Shown here: positions 51,588 through 59,469 of the stretch, piece by piece
How the letters are laid out: the number at the start of each line of letters is the position of its first letter
Position numbering within the stretch: position 1 is the stretch's first letter
Program-made: the position numbers and the translations under genes
Virus record (IMG/VR): IMGVR_UViG_3300009152_000004
Span: 1-64,000 of that record
DNA length: 64,000 nucleotides
Origin: a virus
Reading direction: 5' to 3' (one strand)
The notes under the pieces: generated by a model
What the model was told of the DNA's origin: nothing
Databases searched by the model: none
What the model saw: the letters and a program-made list of their open reading frames with translations, nothing else

Positions 51588-51998
51588 TCATTTTCTACGA
51601 ACTCCGCGTGGGTCCTCGATTGTAGCTTCCACCGTGTCGTCGTTGATGATGCGGAACTCTTTGCCGTGGATATCGAGTCGGGTTCCAGAGTTTGGACGGA
51701 CAATAATAAAATCGCCTTCTTTGCACCACGGGCCGGAAGGAAATTTAACCGTGTCTTTGTACGCCTCTGGCCCGACCTTAACTACAAACAACACTGTAGT
51801 CAGAATCTCTTCGGTATGGACAGTGGCGTCAGCTTTGATAATAACGCTGTCGGTAAATTTATCTTCAATCTCCGGGATCGCGCACAGGAGGTGATACCCC
51901 GTGGGGTCCGGCAACTGCTTGGCCTTACGTGCGTCCTCTTGCTTCTGCTCTTCCCACTTCTGTTCCAGTGCTGTCGGTGCAGCTTCAGTCATCTTCAT
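51588..51998 (-). CDS. GroES-like co-chaperonin
   Basis: 136 aa. After a charged 30-residue start: LPDPTGYHLLCAIPEIEDKF (strand 1), a mobile-loop-like stretch, then LTTVLFVVKVGPEAYKD, CKEGDFIIVRPNSGTRLDIHGKEFRIINDDTVEAT, the order and glycine positions of Cpn10. Such proteins (gp31-like) recruit host GroEL to fold the capsid. Lies inside the capsid operon. Confidence 0.8.
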   Translation of the reverse strand: MKMTEAAPTALEQKWEEQKQEDARKAKQLPDPTGYHLLCAIPEIEDKFTDSVIIKADATVHTEEILTTVLFVVKVGPEAYKDTVKFPSGPWCKEGDFIIVRPNSGTRLDIHGKEFRIINDDTVEATIEDPRGVRRK

Positions 51999-52173
51999 GC
52001 TCCAGTCTTTTTGCGAGGTCTATAAGTACTTCATCGGCGGTGCGTAGGCCCCGGATCACACCACAAATATGTCTGTAGTCAGCATAGTCTTTGGCGTTAC
52101 CACTAGCCAAAAATTCGACCTTAGCCGCTATTTCTTCTTGATACTTACCGCGAAGCAAATCTACTTCGGTCAT
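51985..52173 (-). CDS. Small helical protein after portal (62 aa)
   Basis: MTEVDLLRGKYQEEIAAKVEFL, DYADYRHICGVIRGLRTADEVL. Helical, acidic. Overlaps portal stop by 4 bp and the chaperonin start by 14 bp. Typical of tiny co-transcribed head genes; function unknown. Confidence 0.6.
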   Translation of the reverse strand: MTEVDLLRGKYQEEIAAKVEFLASGNAKDYADYRHICGVIRGLRTADEVLIDLAKRLEHEDD

Positions 52174-54602
52174 GTCGTCGTTCCTTTAGGTGCGGGCTTC
52201 TGTTTTTGTGCCCTGATTTTTTCCCTTTCCAACTCCAACCGTTGGGTCTCGCGTGCGTCTTCACGGTCATTCGACTTATGCTCGGAGGCGATATTGACCC
52301 CCAGTTCGGCACCCTTGATACGCTCGTTGGAGGCGATTTTTTCCTCTTCGATGCGAATCTTATCGGCAGCGGTGGCGGCGTCGATAACCACCTTCTTCTC
52401 TTTGATGCCCGCTTCCTTCTCCTTGATCTCCAGTTCCTTCTGCTGCATCTGGATGAGCGGGTCTTGCGCCTGCTGCGCGGCTTGTTGGGCTGCGGCTTCT
52501 GCCTGATCTTTCTGGAGCAGTTTGCTCGCGGCCTGTGCCGTGAGTTGTGACAGCATGACCTCGTATTCCTCCGGCAAGTTCTCCTCCGGATGTGGCATCG
52601 CGCTGCCCAGTTGTTTCTCGATCTCGCGGCGGTACTGGAACGCAACGTGCTCGGTTATGTGGGCTGCGGCTGCAGCCAGAATCTGCTGCGCCATCGGGTT
52701 CTGCCCCATCACCTGCATGATCTTCGGGTCTTGGATCGCGGCCATGTGCACAGCAATGTGGGCTTCATGGTCTTGGTACATGAACGCCTTGACCGGCTTC
52801 CCATTGAGGATCGCCATATTCTCTGTCACAGGATCAACCGGCTTCATGTCATCGTCCGTCGGCACCAGCTTGGCGGCGTTCTTCACCCCCAGCGTCTCGA
52901 TCATCTGCCGGTGCAGCAGCTTCAGGTCATACAACTGCGGCGCGGTCTTCGCCAACTCCATCACCGCCTGATACTGCACCACCTTCTGGCTCATCGTCGC
53001 GGCGTTCGGGTCCGACACGGGGATCACGTCCACCATGTCATAGTCGCTACGCTTGGCCTTGCGGTCACCCACCTCCGGCTCATATGCGTAGTCTTCGGGC
53101 GTGTTGTCGCGGATGATCGCCGCCAGCAGCTTGAACTCCTGCTTCATCGCGTAGTGGATGCGGGCCTGCACAGCACTCATGACCTTCAGCATCCGCTCCA
53201 GTATCGCCAGCGTGGTACCCACCGGGCTCTGGGCGCTCATATCACTGATCTTCATGTCAGCCGTAGCCGCGAACCGTTGCGCATCAGCCACGATCTTGTC
53301 CATCAGGGCTACCAGCGTCTGGCTAGGCTCCTTGTAGGGCAGGGGCAGGATGTTGTCGCGCATGGTCCCGCTCGGTACGTCGACGTCACGGAACTCACCC
53401 GGCGCAATCGGGGTGTCATCACCCTTTACCCGCAACCCTCGCGTTTTGAACCCGCCCGGGAGATTTGACAACGTACCCGCGTCCACCAACTGCCGCATCA
53501 ATGAAGTAGCAGCCTGCGCATGTCCACCAATCAAGTGCACCAGACCAAAGGCGTAGAAACCAAAACCCGGGATGTACGGATAATGGACAAAATGCTGTCG
53601 TCGGTGGTGAAGCTCATCATCCTCCAACCAATTACGGCGCACCGACAGAATCTTAGTAGTTCCCTTCTCAATGGTCACCACATACGGAGACCCGACACCA
53701 TCTTTACGGGCGTATTTATCCTTCCAGCCCAGATCATCAAAGTTAATATCGACGTGCATCTCCAGCAACTGGAACCGGTCGTCAACTTCCGCACTGAAAC
53801 CCTGCTCAAGCGCCTTCTGTTTCTCGATGTCGTCAATAACGCGTGTCGGCTCACCCAGATCAACGTCCACGTAAAACCCAGCGGCCTGCAATTTCTTAAT
53901 CTCGATCTTAGTCTTACGCATCCGGTGCGTGACCCGTTCAGCGGTCTCCAGATTAGACGCGCCATAAGGTACAACTACGTCTTCTGCGGGTATATAAAGG
54001 GCTACTTGGCGGTTCAGCGAAGGGTCAAAATACACCTTTTTGAACGCATTTCCCGACAAACTGAGTGAAAATAGCAGACGTTCGTGCTCCGGGCGGTACT
54101 CAATCATCCGCTCCGTCATCTCGTAGTTCATATCCTCCTTCACTCGCACTGCAGCCTCTTCTTTTTCCTTGGTCTCTTTACCGATGATCACGGTTTTGAC
54201 CGGGCCTGCTGCGGGGAACGTCTCCATGATGGTCTCGGACTGAAACTTGACCGCGCTCTCCATCAGCATCGGGTGGAACACACCGCAAGCACCAGCCCAT
54301 GGCTCTGTTCGCTCGTCGTATTTCAGACCCAGCAACTTCAGGCCCTTGACGTAGGTGTCCATCCAGTCCTTCCGACTGCGATAGTCCATGTCGTAGTTCT
54401 CAAGCAGGTCGGTACTCAGTTCGGAGAGCACGCCGTCGGGGATTTTATCTTCGGCCAGATTAGCGCCGAACTCCGTGTTTTCCACTGCGGGCTCGACTTC
54501 AACCTCTGGAGACTCTAGTTCAATTTCAATCTCGACTTCTGGTTGTGGCGCGAGCGCTTCAAGCCCTTGCGGGGCGGGGTTCAGTGATTTTTCGATAGCC
54601 AT
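52170..54602 (-). CDS. Portal protein
   Basis: 810 aa, podovirus-sized. LLENYDMDYRSRKDWMDTYVKGLKLLGLKYDERTEPWAGACGVFHPML and EHERLLFSLSLSGNAFKKVYFDP are portal core blocks; LIGGHAQAATSLMRQLVDAGTLSNLPGGF is the conserved 'wing-to-stem' helix; a long Gln/Glu/Lys coiled coil ends the protein (about 690-800). Directly follows terminase. Confidence 0.9.
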   Translation of the reverse strand: MAIEKSLNPAPQGLEALAPQPEVEIEIELESPEVEVEPAVENTEFGANLAEDKIPDGVLSELSTDLLENYDMDYRSRKDWMDTYVKGLKLLGLKYDERTEPWAGACGVFHPMLMESAVKFQSETIMETFPAAGPVKTVIIGKETKEKEEAAVRVKEDMNYEMTERMIEYRPEHERLLFSLSLSGNAFKKVYFDPSLNRQVALYIPAEDVVVPYGASNLETAERVTHRMRKTKIEIKKLQAAGFYVDVDLGEPTRVIDDIEKQKALEQGFSAEVDDRFQLLEMHVDINFDDLGWKDKYARKDGVGSPYVVTIEKGTTKILSVRRNWLEDDELHHRRQHFVHYPYIPGFGFYAFGLVHLIGGHAQAATSLMRQLVDAGTLSNLPGGFKTRGLRVKGDDTPIAPGEFRDVDVPSGTMRDNILPLPYKEPSQTLVALMDKIVADAQRFAATADMKISDMSAQSPVGTTLAILERMLKVMSAVQARIHYAMKQEFKLLAAIIRDNTPEDYAYEPEVGDRKAKRSDYDMVDVIPVSDPNAATMSQKVVQYQAVMELAKTAPQLYDLKLLHRQMIETLGVKNAAKLVPTDDDMKPVDPVTENMAILNGKPVKAFMYQDHEAHIAVHMAAIQDPKIMQVMGQNPMAQQILAAAAAHITEHVAFQYRREIEKQLGSAMPHPEENLPEEYEVMLSQLTAQAASKLLQKDQAEAAAQQAAQQAQDPLIQMQQKELEIKEKEAGIKEKKVVIDAATAADKIRIEEEKIASNERIKGAELGVNIASEHKSNDREDARETQRLELEREKIRAQKQKPAPKGTTT

Positions 54603-54620
54603 TTTCGCCTCATTCGTCCG

Positions 54621-56222
54621 TTAGTAGTAGCCCGCGTTTCGTTTGCTCTTGAAGTACCGGGGCTCGTCTGGCTCATCCTTCTCCAGCTTGAGGAACCCAC
54701 CCAGTCGAACTCGCATCAGGGCCAATGTCATCGCGTCCACCAAGTCATCGTGCTGCCCGACCGGAAACGACGCCACCTCATCGACCATCTCCTCTGCCCA
54801 GCGCGTGCGCGGAACCCACACAATACCACTGGCGAACATATCCGCAACACTATTAAGCCGGGATATTTTATCCTGTCCTTTACTCGGTGTGTATTCCCCC
54901 ACCGGCAACCCCATCGCCCGCAACTCATAAATCAGTGGGGCACCCGAGGCTTTCTTCTCAACCAACAGCGCGTCCGGCTTCCACCGGTCGTAGTGCTCTT
55001 TCGCCACGGCCTTCAACTCCGGGAACTCCATACGGTCCTTGAAGCTGTCCAGCAGGATCACGTTCGCCGCGCCGCGCTCACGCTCACGACCCTCCGGCCA
55101 CCACACACCCCACGTCGTACAGGCACTGAAGTCCGCCCGGGAACTTTTCTCAAACGCCGTGTCCCACGACTGAATGATGAACTGACAGGTCGGCGGTCTC
55201 TCGTCCTCCCACCACCTCCACCACTCGCGCTTGATGATCGCCCCCTCTTCCGAGGTCGGGTTCTGCTGGTACTGCGCACTCCACTGGTACGCAGGCATCG
55301 AGGCTTTGGTTCTCAGCAGCGCGTCCAACGGCCACTGCTCCGGCCACAGGGATTTCTGTTGAACCTCTATCCGGGTTGTAACCTCCCCGTCATCATCCGT
55401 CTCTTCGATCTCGACTTCTTTCTCCAGCACCGCCGGGAACTCCACGACTTCAAACTGGTCAGCGCCGTCGTTCATGGTCATGTCCCGCACCAGTCGACCG
55501 GTCAGGTCATTCGTCGCCCATCGAGTCTGCACAATCGCCACCCTACCTCCGGGCATCAAACGTGTACGGGCACCCGTCGTGTACCACTCATAGGCTTTAT
55601 CAAAAACGTCCAAGTTCCCGTTGATGATGTCCTGTTCATTGTGGGGGTCGTCCACCAGCAGCAGGTCTGCACCACGTCCAGCGATTGCACCGCCGACACC
55701 CACCGCGAAGTATTCACCCCCATAATTGGTGTTCCACCGACCCGCGCTCTTGGAGTCCGGACTCAATTCAACCCCTTTGCCATCAGGGTTAAAAAGTGCC
55801 CGAAACGGCTCAGAATCGATCAAATTTCGCACTTTTCGACCAAAACTGACCGCCAGATCAGCCGTGTGGGACACCATCATGACCTTCGCTTCGGGGTAAT
55901 TGGCAAGGAACCAAGCCGGGAAGTAATACGACACCATGTGACTTTTCCCCATCCGGGGGGCCATATTCACGCAAATCCGGTCTTTATCACCCCGGGCAAT
56001 CGACTCCAGCAGTGCCGCCAGCCGCCTATGGTGCGGGCCGATCTTATATGACGGCTCTATATACTGTATGAAGTCCAACAGACTGGTGTGTGCCCGTTTC
56101 TTGGTCTTCCGTGCCTCCAACTCGTCCAGCAGTCGCAGTACTTCCTCTTTCTCGCCCCGTGGTAGCTGTTTCAGCAGGGACGGATTTCTGCGCAGTTGGT
56201 CGATGTGGATGGGGAGGGCCAT
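54621..56222 (-). CDS. Terminase large subunit
   Basis: 533 aa. ATPase: APRMGKSHM (K93) as Walker A variant and ADLLLVDDPHNEQD (D191-D192) as Walker B with QTRWATNDLTGRL as motif III. Nuclease: QSWDTAFEKS (D354), LLVEKKASG (E422) and HDDLVDAMTLAL (D496), the full RNase-H-like triad. Packages DNA through the portal. Confidence 0.93.
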   Translation of the reverse strand: MALPIHIDQLRRNPSLLKQLPRGEKEEVLRLLDELEARKTKKRAHTSLLDFIQYIEPSYKIGPHHRRLAALLESIARGDKDRICVNMAPRMGKSHMVSYYFPAWFLANYPEAKVMMVSHTADLAVSFGRKVRNLIDSEPFRALFNPDGKGVELSPDSKSAGRWNTNYGGEYFAVGVGGAIAGRGADLLLVDDPHNEQDIINGNLDVFDKAYEWYTTGARTRLMPGGRVAIVQTRWATNDLTGRLVRDMTMNDGADQFEVVEFPAVLEKEVEIEETDDDGEVTTRIEVQQKSLWPEQWPLDALLRTKASMPAYQWSAQYQQNPTSEEGAIIKREWWRWWEDERPPTCQFIIQSWDTAFEKSSRADFSACTTWGVWWPEGRERERGAANVILLDSFKDRMEFPELKAVAKEHYDRWKPDALLVEKKASGAPLIYELRAMGLPVGEYTPSKGQDKISRLNSVADMFASGIVWVPRTRWAEEMVDEVASFPVGQHDDLVDAMTLALMRVRLGGFLKLEKDEPDEPRYFKSKRNAGYY

Positions 56223-56227
56223 GGGGG

Positions 56228-56872
56228 TTACAGCAAATTGTCTACGTCGACTATCTGAGGGTGGGGGTTCGGGGATTGTATGGGTTCCGGGCTTTCTTGG
56301 TCTTCTCGCACTACTTCACCCTCAATTTCCACCGCGCCCATGAACTTCTCCAGCCGCGACTGAATCTCCTGCTCCAACTCCTCGTCGGTTTTCGTCTTGT
56401 GGGTGATCTCCAGCTTGTCGCTGAACAGCCCAACGTCCTTGATTTTACCCAGCAATTCCAGTGCCTTCAGGCGGATTTTACCGTCGACGTGCTCGGTCTC
56501 CTCCAGCAGCTTGTTGGTCACGTAGGTCCGGATGCGGGCCGCGTTGTTGATCAGTTCTTCGTCAAGCTCACCCAGCATGAGGTCCAGCTTCTGTACTGCG
56601 GGCTTGGTGTAGTGAGCGATCCGGCCTATGGCCTGCTTCACTTCCTTGGGTGGGGACTCCGGGTCTGCGATTACTGCGAACGTATCACGTACTTCTTCTT
56701 CGTCAAACCGGGTCAATGGCAGGGTGTCAGGGGTCTCATCCATCAGCGAATTCATGGTATGCACCGCGAGACGAGCGCGCTCGTACAGTGAGATATTCTT
56801 CAACGGCGTAGCCAACTCGGGACCGCCGCGCATCTCGATTTTCGGGTGTATCTCGCTGATTTTGTGCTCCAT
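56228..56872 (-). CDS. Terminase small subunit (probable)
   Basis: 214 aa, helical. Residues about 130-165 (RIRTYVTNKLLEETEHVDGKIRLKALELLGKIKDVGLFSDK) have the look of small-terminase oligomerisation regions, and the gene is 5 bp upstream of the large subunit. N-terminal HTH not obvious. Behind a strong promoter. Confidence 0.75.
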   Translation of the reverse strand: MEHKISEIHPKIEMRGGPELATPLKNISLYERARLAVHTMNSLMDETPDTLPLTRFDEEEVRDTFAVIADPESPPKEVKQAIGRIAHYTKPAVQKLDLMLGELDEELINNAARIRTYVTNKLLEETEHVDGKIRLKALELLGKIKDVGLFSDKLEITHKTKTDEELEQEIQSRLEKFMGAVEIEGEVVREDQESPEPIQSPNPHPQIVDVDNLL

Positions 56873-56902
56873 GCAGGTGGTTTGGTACCTGTTGACGGGG
56901 TG

Positions 56903-56931
56903 GTTATATATTGTGGGGGGTGGGGTGTCAA
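56903..56931 (-). promoter_or_regulatory. Strong promoter for the packaging/capsid operon
   Basis: Minus strand TTGACA (56931-56926), 17-bp spacer of C/A, TATAAC (56908-56903), about 30 bp before the small-terminase start. Shares TTGACACCCC with the 48362 promoter. Confidence 0.88.
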
Positions 56932-56996
56932 GTGGAGGAGGTAAGGAATCCTACCCGGGGGTGTTTCCTATAGAAGTATAGTGGGGGGGGTCGAGT

Positions 56997-57500
56997 TTAC
57001 TTTGCGCGTTTTGCGTATGTTTTTGAACGGTTCTCGGATTGCTGTGCCTTCGACGCCCACCGGCAATTACCGGGTGCATACCCCAACGCGTTGTCGATCC
57101 TGTCAATTGAAAATCCTGTGGGTTTTGGTCCCATGTCCTCGAAGAAACACAACCACCCAGACAGCCCATTTTCCCCAAATCGCCAACGATCACACACAGT
57201 GACACCACTACCCCCATAGTACTGATAGCTCGGATAGCGCGGATTTGTACATCTACCAATCATGGCGGTCCACGATTTTTTTGTGTACGCCCGACGTTCA
57301 CTGTCTGCTTTGGATTGCGCCGCCGCACGTAGCTCCGCCCCGTAACACCCACAGGATTGCGTATTGCCCGAGCGCAGTTTGTCACCTAGTACGATGGTGG
57401 TGTTGCCGCAGTCACATTCACATAACCACCGCTTGTTGTAGTTTGCGTCTTTGCTGTGCAGCTTGGCTACGGTCAGCCGATGAAACCTGTTTCCTTCCAT
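56997..57500 (-). CDS. HNH/AP2-type homing endonuclease
   Basis: 167 aa. NRFHRLTVAKL then RWLCECDCGNTTIVLGDKLRSGNTQSCGC (zinc/AP2-like DNA-binding block), RCTNPRYPSYQYYGGSGVTVCDRW and FSIDRIDNALGYAPGNCRWAS, a full phage HNH-AP2 signature. Own weak promoter upstream and no overlap with terminase, so an independent insertion. Confidence 0.85.
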   Translation of the reverse strand: MEGNRFHRLTVAKLHSKDANYNKRWLCECDCGNTTIVLGDKLRSGNTQSCGCYGAELRAAAQSKADSERRAYTKKSWTAMIGRCTNPRYPSYQYYGGSGVTVCDRWRFGENGLSGWLCFFEDMGPKPTGFSIDRIDNALGYAPGNCRWASKAQQSENRSKTYAKRAK

Positions 57501-57530
57501 ACACCCTCCTATGGTTACCTACTGGTGGGG

Positions 57531-57558
57531 AGTATACCCGATTTTTAAAATGATGCAA
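57531..57558 (-). promoter_or_regulatory. Possible promoter for the HNH gene
   Basis: Minus strand TTGCAT (57558-57553), 16-bp spacer, TATACT (57536-57531), 30 bp before the ATG. Fair match only. Confidence 0.4.
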
Positions 57559-57682
57559 TCCTTTGTCCAAAACCTAGTGTAAGTGGTCGCGGTGTGGGAC
57601 TCCTAACCATAAAGCGGGGTGCCACTCCGGTGGGGTCTGCGCTAGGGCTGTAGGGGATTGCGGATTGGGGAATTTTGGACGT

Positions 57683-57707
57683 AAAAAAACCGCCCCGAAG
57701 GGCGGTT
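57683..57707 (-). terminator. Terminator after the 57731 gene
   Basis: Minus strand AACCGCCC TTCG GGGCGGTT then TTTTTTT: 8-bp stem, UUCG-type loop, T-run. Isolates the small transcription unit from the downstream genes. Confidence 0.93.
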
Positions 57708-57730
57708 AGATGCTACAGGGTAGGGCTGTG

Positions 57731-58285
57731 TTACTCGGCGCTCTTGCCTCTGAACAGCGTGTTAACTCGTGCCCTTGTATCCTTGAGCAATGCCACAAGC
57801 TCAACCACCGGCGCGCCTTTCTTGCCGTCATCCTTCTGAATCAGTTTCACCAGTGCCGCGAGGCGCTCGTCGATCTTTTCGTGCAGCGTTAACGTCTTGC
57901 GCGTACCGGCTTCCTGTTCCAGCACTTTCGTCATGTTGCGCTTGATACCTGCTATTGCCTTACGCTCTTTGGCCTTGTACATGTGACGCAAGTCCGATTC
58001 CTGTTTCGTGCTCGCCGCGATACTCTTATCCGCTGCATCAAGGGTCTTGCGGGCTTCAGCACTGAAGCGAACGCGAACTGCTTGCCGGACTTCCTGAAGC
58101 AATGCCTCGTTGTACTGCGCCGCGTCCTTGTCCAAGTTCTCTGGCTTAAACCCGGCGTCCACCATTTCCTTCGCAGCAGCGTACAGCGCATTTTCGGCCG
58201 CTTCCATTGCCCCGAACGCTTCACCGATTGCAGCAACAACTGCTTGCGGGAGGATAGCGAATTTGAAACCGTTTGCTTTTGACAT
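57731..58285 (-). CDS. Helical protein of unknown function beside the origin (184 aa)
   Basis: All-helical, Ala/Lys/Glu-rich: VVAAIGEAFGAMEAAENALYAAAKEMV, DAADKSIAASTKQESDLRHMYKAKERKAIAG, DERLAALVKLIQKDDG. No motif of a known replication initiator or regulator. It forms its own unit with promoter (58340), ATTGGAGAATC ribosome site and terminator, right at the edge of the repeat-rich control region, so a DNA-binding or regulatory job is a fair guess. Confidence 0.65.
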   Translation of the reverse strand: MSKANGFKFAILPQAVVAAIGEAFGAMEAAENALYAAAKEMVDAGFKPENLDKDAAQYNEALLQEVRQAVRVRFSAEARKTLDAADKSIAASTKQESDLRHMYKAKERKAIAGIKRNMTKVLEQEAGTRKTLTLHEKIDERLAALVKLIQKDDGKKGAPVVELVALLKDTRARVNTLFRGKSAE

Positions 58286-58339
58286 GATTGATTCTCCAAT
58301 AAAACGGAAGGATGCAATTGCTTCCTTGACCGTGACTCC

Positions 58340-58368
58340 ATTATGCCATAGAACCGTTCCTTAAACAA
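58340..58368 (-). promoter_or_regulatory. Promoter for the 57731 gene
   Basis: Minus strand TTGTTT (58368-58363), 17-bp spacer, CATAAT (58345-58340), 55 bp upstream of the ATG. Leftward outlet of the control region. Confidence 0.55.
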
Positions 58369-58471
58369 ATATCCCAAATGAATACCCGACTAAATCACTC
58401 CGTCTTTTTAAGACCGACAAGACTGTAGGGTTATTACCTGACCCGAACACAACCCCTACCCAAAACCCCCA

Positions 58472-58486
58472 TGCTGCAATGCAGCA
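58472..58486. repeat. Perfect 15-bp palindrome
   Basis: TGCTGCAATGCAGCA (7-bp arms, central A). Lies between the leftward promoter and the first control-region repeat; operator-like. Confidence 0.7.
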
Positions 58487-58490
58487 CCCC

Positions 58491-58519
58491 CATGATAGTT
58501 CCTTTGTCGGCGGTGGCGC
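58491..58519 (+). repeat. Left copy of a 29-bp split direct repeat
   Basis: CATGATAGTTC, seven variable bases, GGCGGTGGCGC. An identical pair of 11-bp arms with different centre occurs at 59318-59346; together they bracket the octamer cluster. Confidence 0.85.
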
Positions 58520-58930
58520 GAGTCCACAATTTGGTCGCGTTTGTAAGTCCTTGATTTTCAACCACCATTACATTACTGGGAGTAGGGTTATTAGCCATGT
58601 CATTGATTCTATTGCGTTTTGGGAGGCGTGGACTTTCACAAAAAGACGTTGAAATGAACACTTTTGACCCTCTAATAAAAATACACGTATTTCTATACAC
58701 TAATGTAAAACGACCCGAAATATACGCAAAAAAGTGGGCGCTCGTAAGTCATTGATAAGTAGTATGCATTCCCACAATGTTCCAAAGGGTATTATAAGTC
58801 CTTGATTATAAATGGAACATTTTAGGGGGTGTTTTTCCCTTTAAAATCAACATGTTCCAAAATCTGTTCCAAAACCCTACTAGCGTCATGGAACACGTTA
58901 TTTACCTTTAGAATCAAATACTTAGGTGAG

Positions 58931-58939
58931 TTATCCACA
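58931..58939 (+). promoter_or_regulatory. Consensus DnaA box
   Basis: TTATCCACA, exact match to the E. coli consensus, inside the octamer cluster. One perfect 9-mer could occur by chance in 64 kb with modest probability; the setting makes it credible. Confidence 0.65.
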
Positions 58940-58989
58940 GCAATGTTCCAAGATTTCCAACATATATGGTCTGGTAACCAAAAGTGTTC

Positions 58990-59007
58990 AAAAAAACGCG
59001 TTTTTTT
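58990..59007. repeat. Perfect 18-bp palindrome A7CGCGT7
   Basis: Seven A, CGCG, seven T in the middle of the candidate origin. Easily melted arms around a CpG core; possible unwinding or protein-binding site, or a weak bidirectional terminator. Confidence 0.75.
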
Positions 59008-59317
59008 ATTAGCCTAAAATGGCAGGAGCCCCAGACCCCGTATACCTTTTGCTTGGAACATTTGGAACATTCAGGCATCCTATAATAATAATAATCTTTA
59101 AAAACAATTAGTTAGTAGATGTTCCAAATGTTCCAAACTTTTGCCTCGACCCCTAACCCATTGATTTTAAATGGAACATATTTCACCTGTGCATTCAAAG
59201 ACTTACACCACTTTTTTCTCTAAGTCCTTGATTATAGGCTTGGAACATTTGCAAATCTGCCTCTTTTTTAATCAGTTGGGGTTTTATTGCACCGCACCAC
59301 AGATCAGGCCCAACCCG

Positions 59318-59346
59318 CATGATAGTTCTCGCGTAGGCGGTGGCGC
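59318..59346 (+). repeat. Right copy of the 29-bp split direct repeat
   Basis: CATGATAGTTC, seven bases (TCGCGTA), GGCGGTGGCGC; same orientation as the copy at 58491. It lies about 90 bp upstream of the rightward promoter. Confidence 0.85.
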
Positions 59347-59434
59347 AACGCCCTCCAGACCCAAAGCCAACACACCAGAAGCCCACCGAACTCCCCATCG
59401 GGCCCCGTCACACCTCACTTTACACTCCAAATAC

Positions 59435-59463
59435 TTGTATTACAAACGCTTTTCCGGTATAAT
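59435..59463 (+). promoter_or_regulatory. Rightward early promoter
   Basis: TTGTAT (59435-59440), exact 17-bp spacer, perfect TATAAT (59458-59463); start expected near 59470. No gene begins for about 890 bp, so the first product is a long leader or a non-coding RNA. Confidence 0.75.
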
Positions 59464-59469
59464 AGTAGT

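Larger units (their letters stand above)
58543..59248. other. Candidate replication origin with iteron-like repeats
   Basis: About a dozen TGGAACAT/ATGTTCCA octamers, some partial or near-matches (for example 58777-58784, 58813-58820, 58852-58859, 58943-58950, 59054-59061, 59063-59070, 59119-59126, 59128-59135, 59172-59179, 59241-59248). Several are joined to a second element TAAGTCCTTGATTATA (58795-58810, 59221-59236; partial copies at 58544 and 58745). The block is AT-rich (AATAATAATAAT near 59083), has a DnaA box and no convincing gene. Iterons plus DnaA box suggest replication initiation, but multiple operators for one regulator would look similar. Confidence 0.65.

Noticed and set aside
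54750-56051. 433-codon plus-strand frame opposite terminase
   Set aside because: Antisense shadow; the minus strand has complete ATPase and nuclease motifs.
58434-58700. Minus-strand frame over the left split repeat (and the similar one at 59195-59398)
   Set aside because: The only shared wording (ATAxxxTIM) comes from the DNA repeat itself; no ribosome site and no other similarity.
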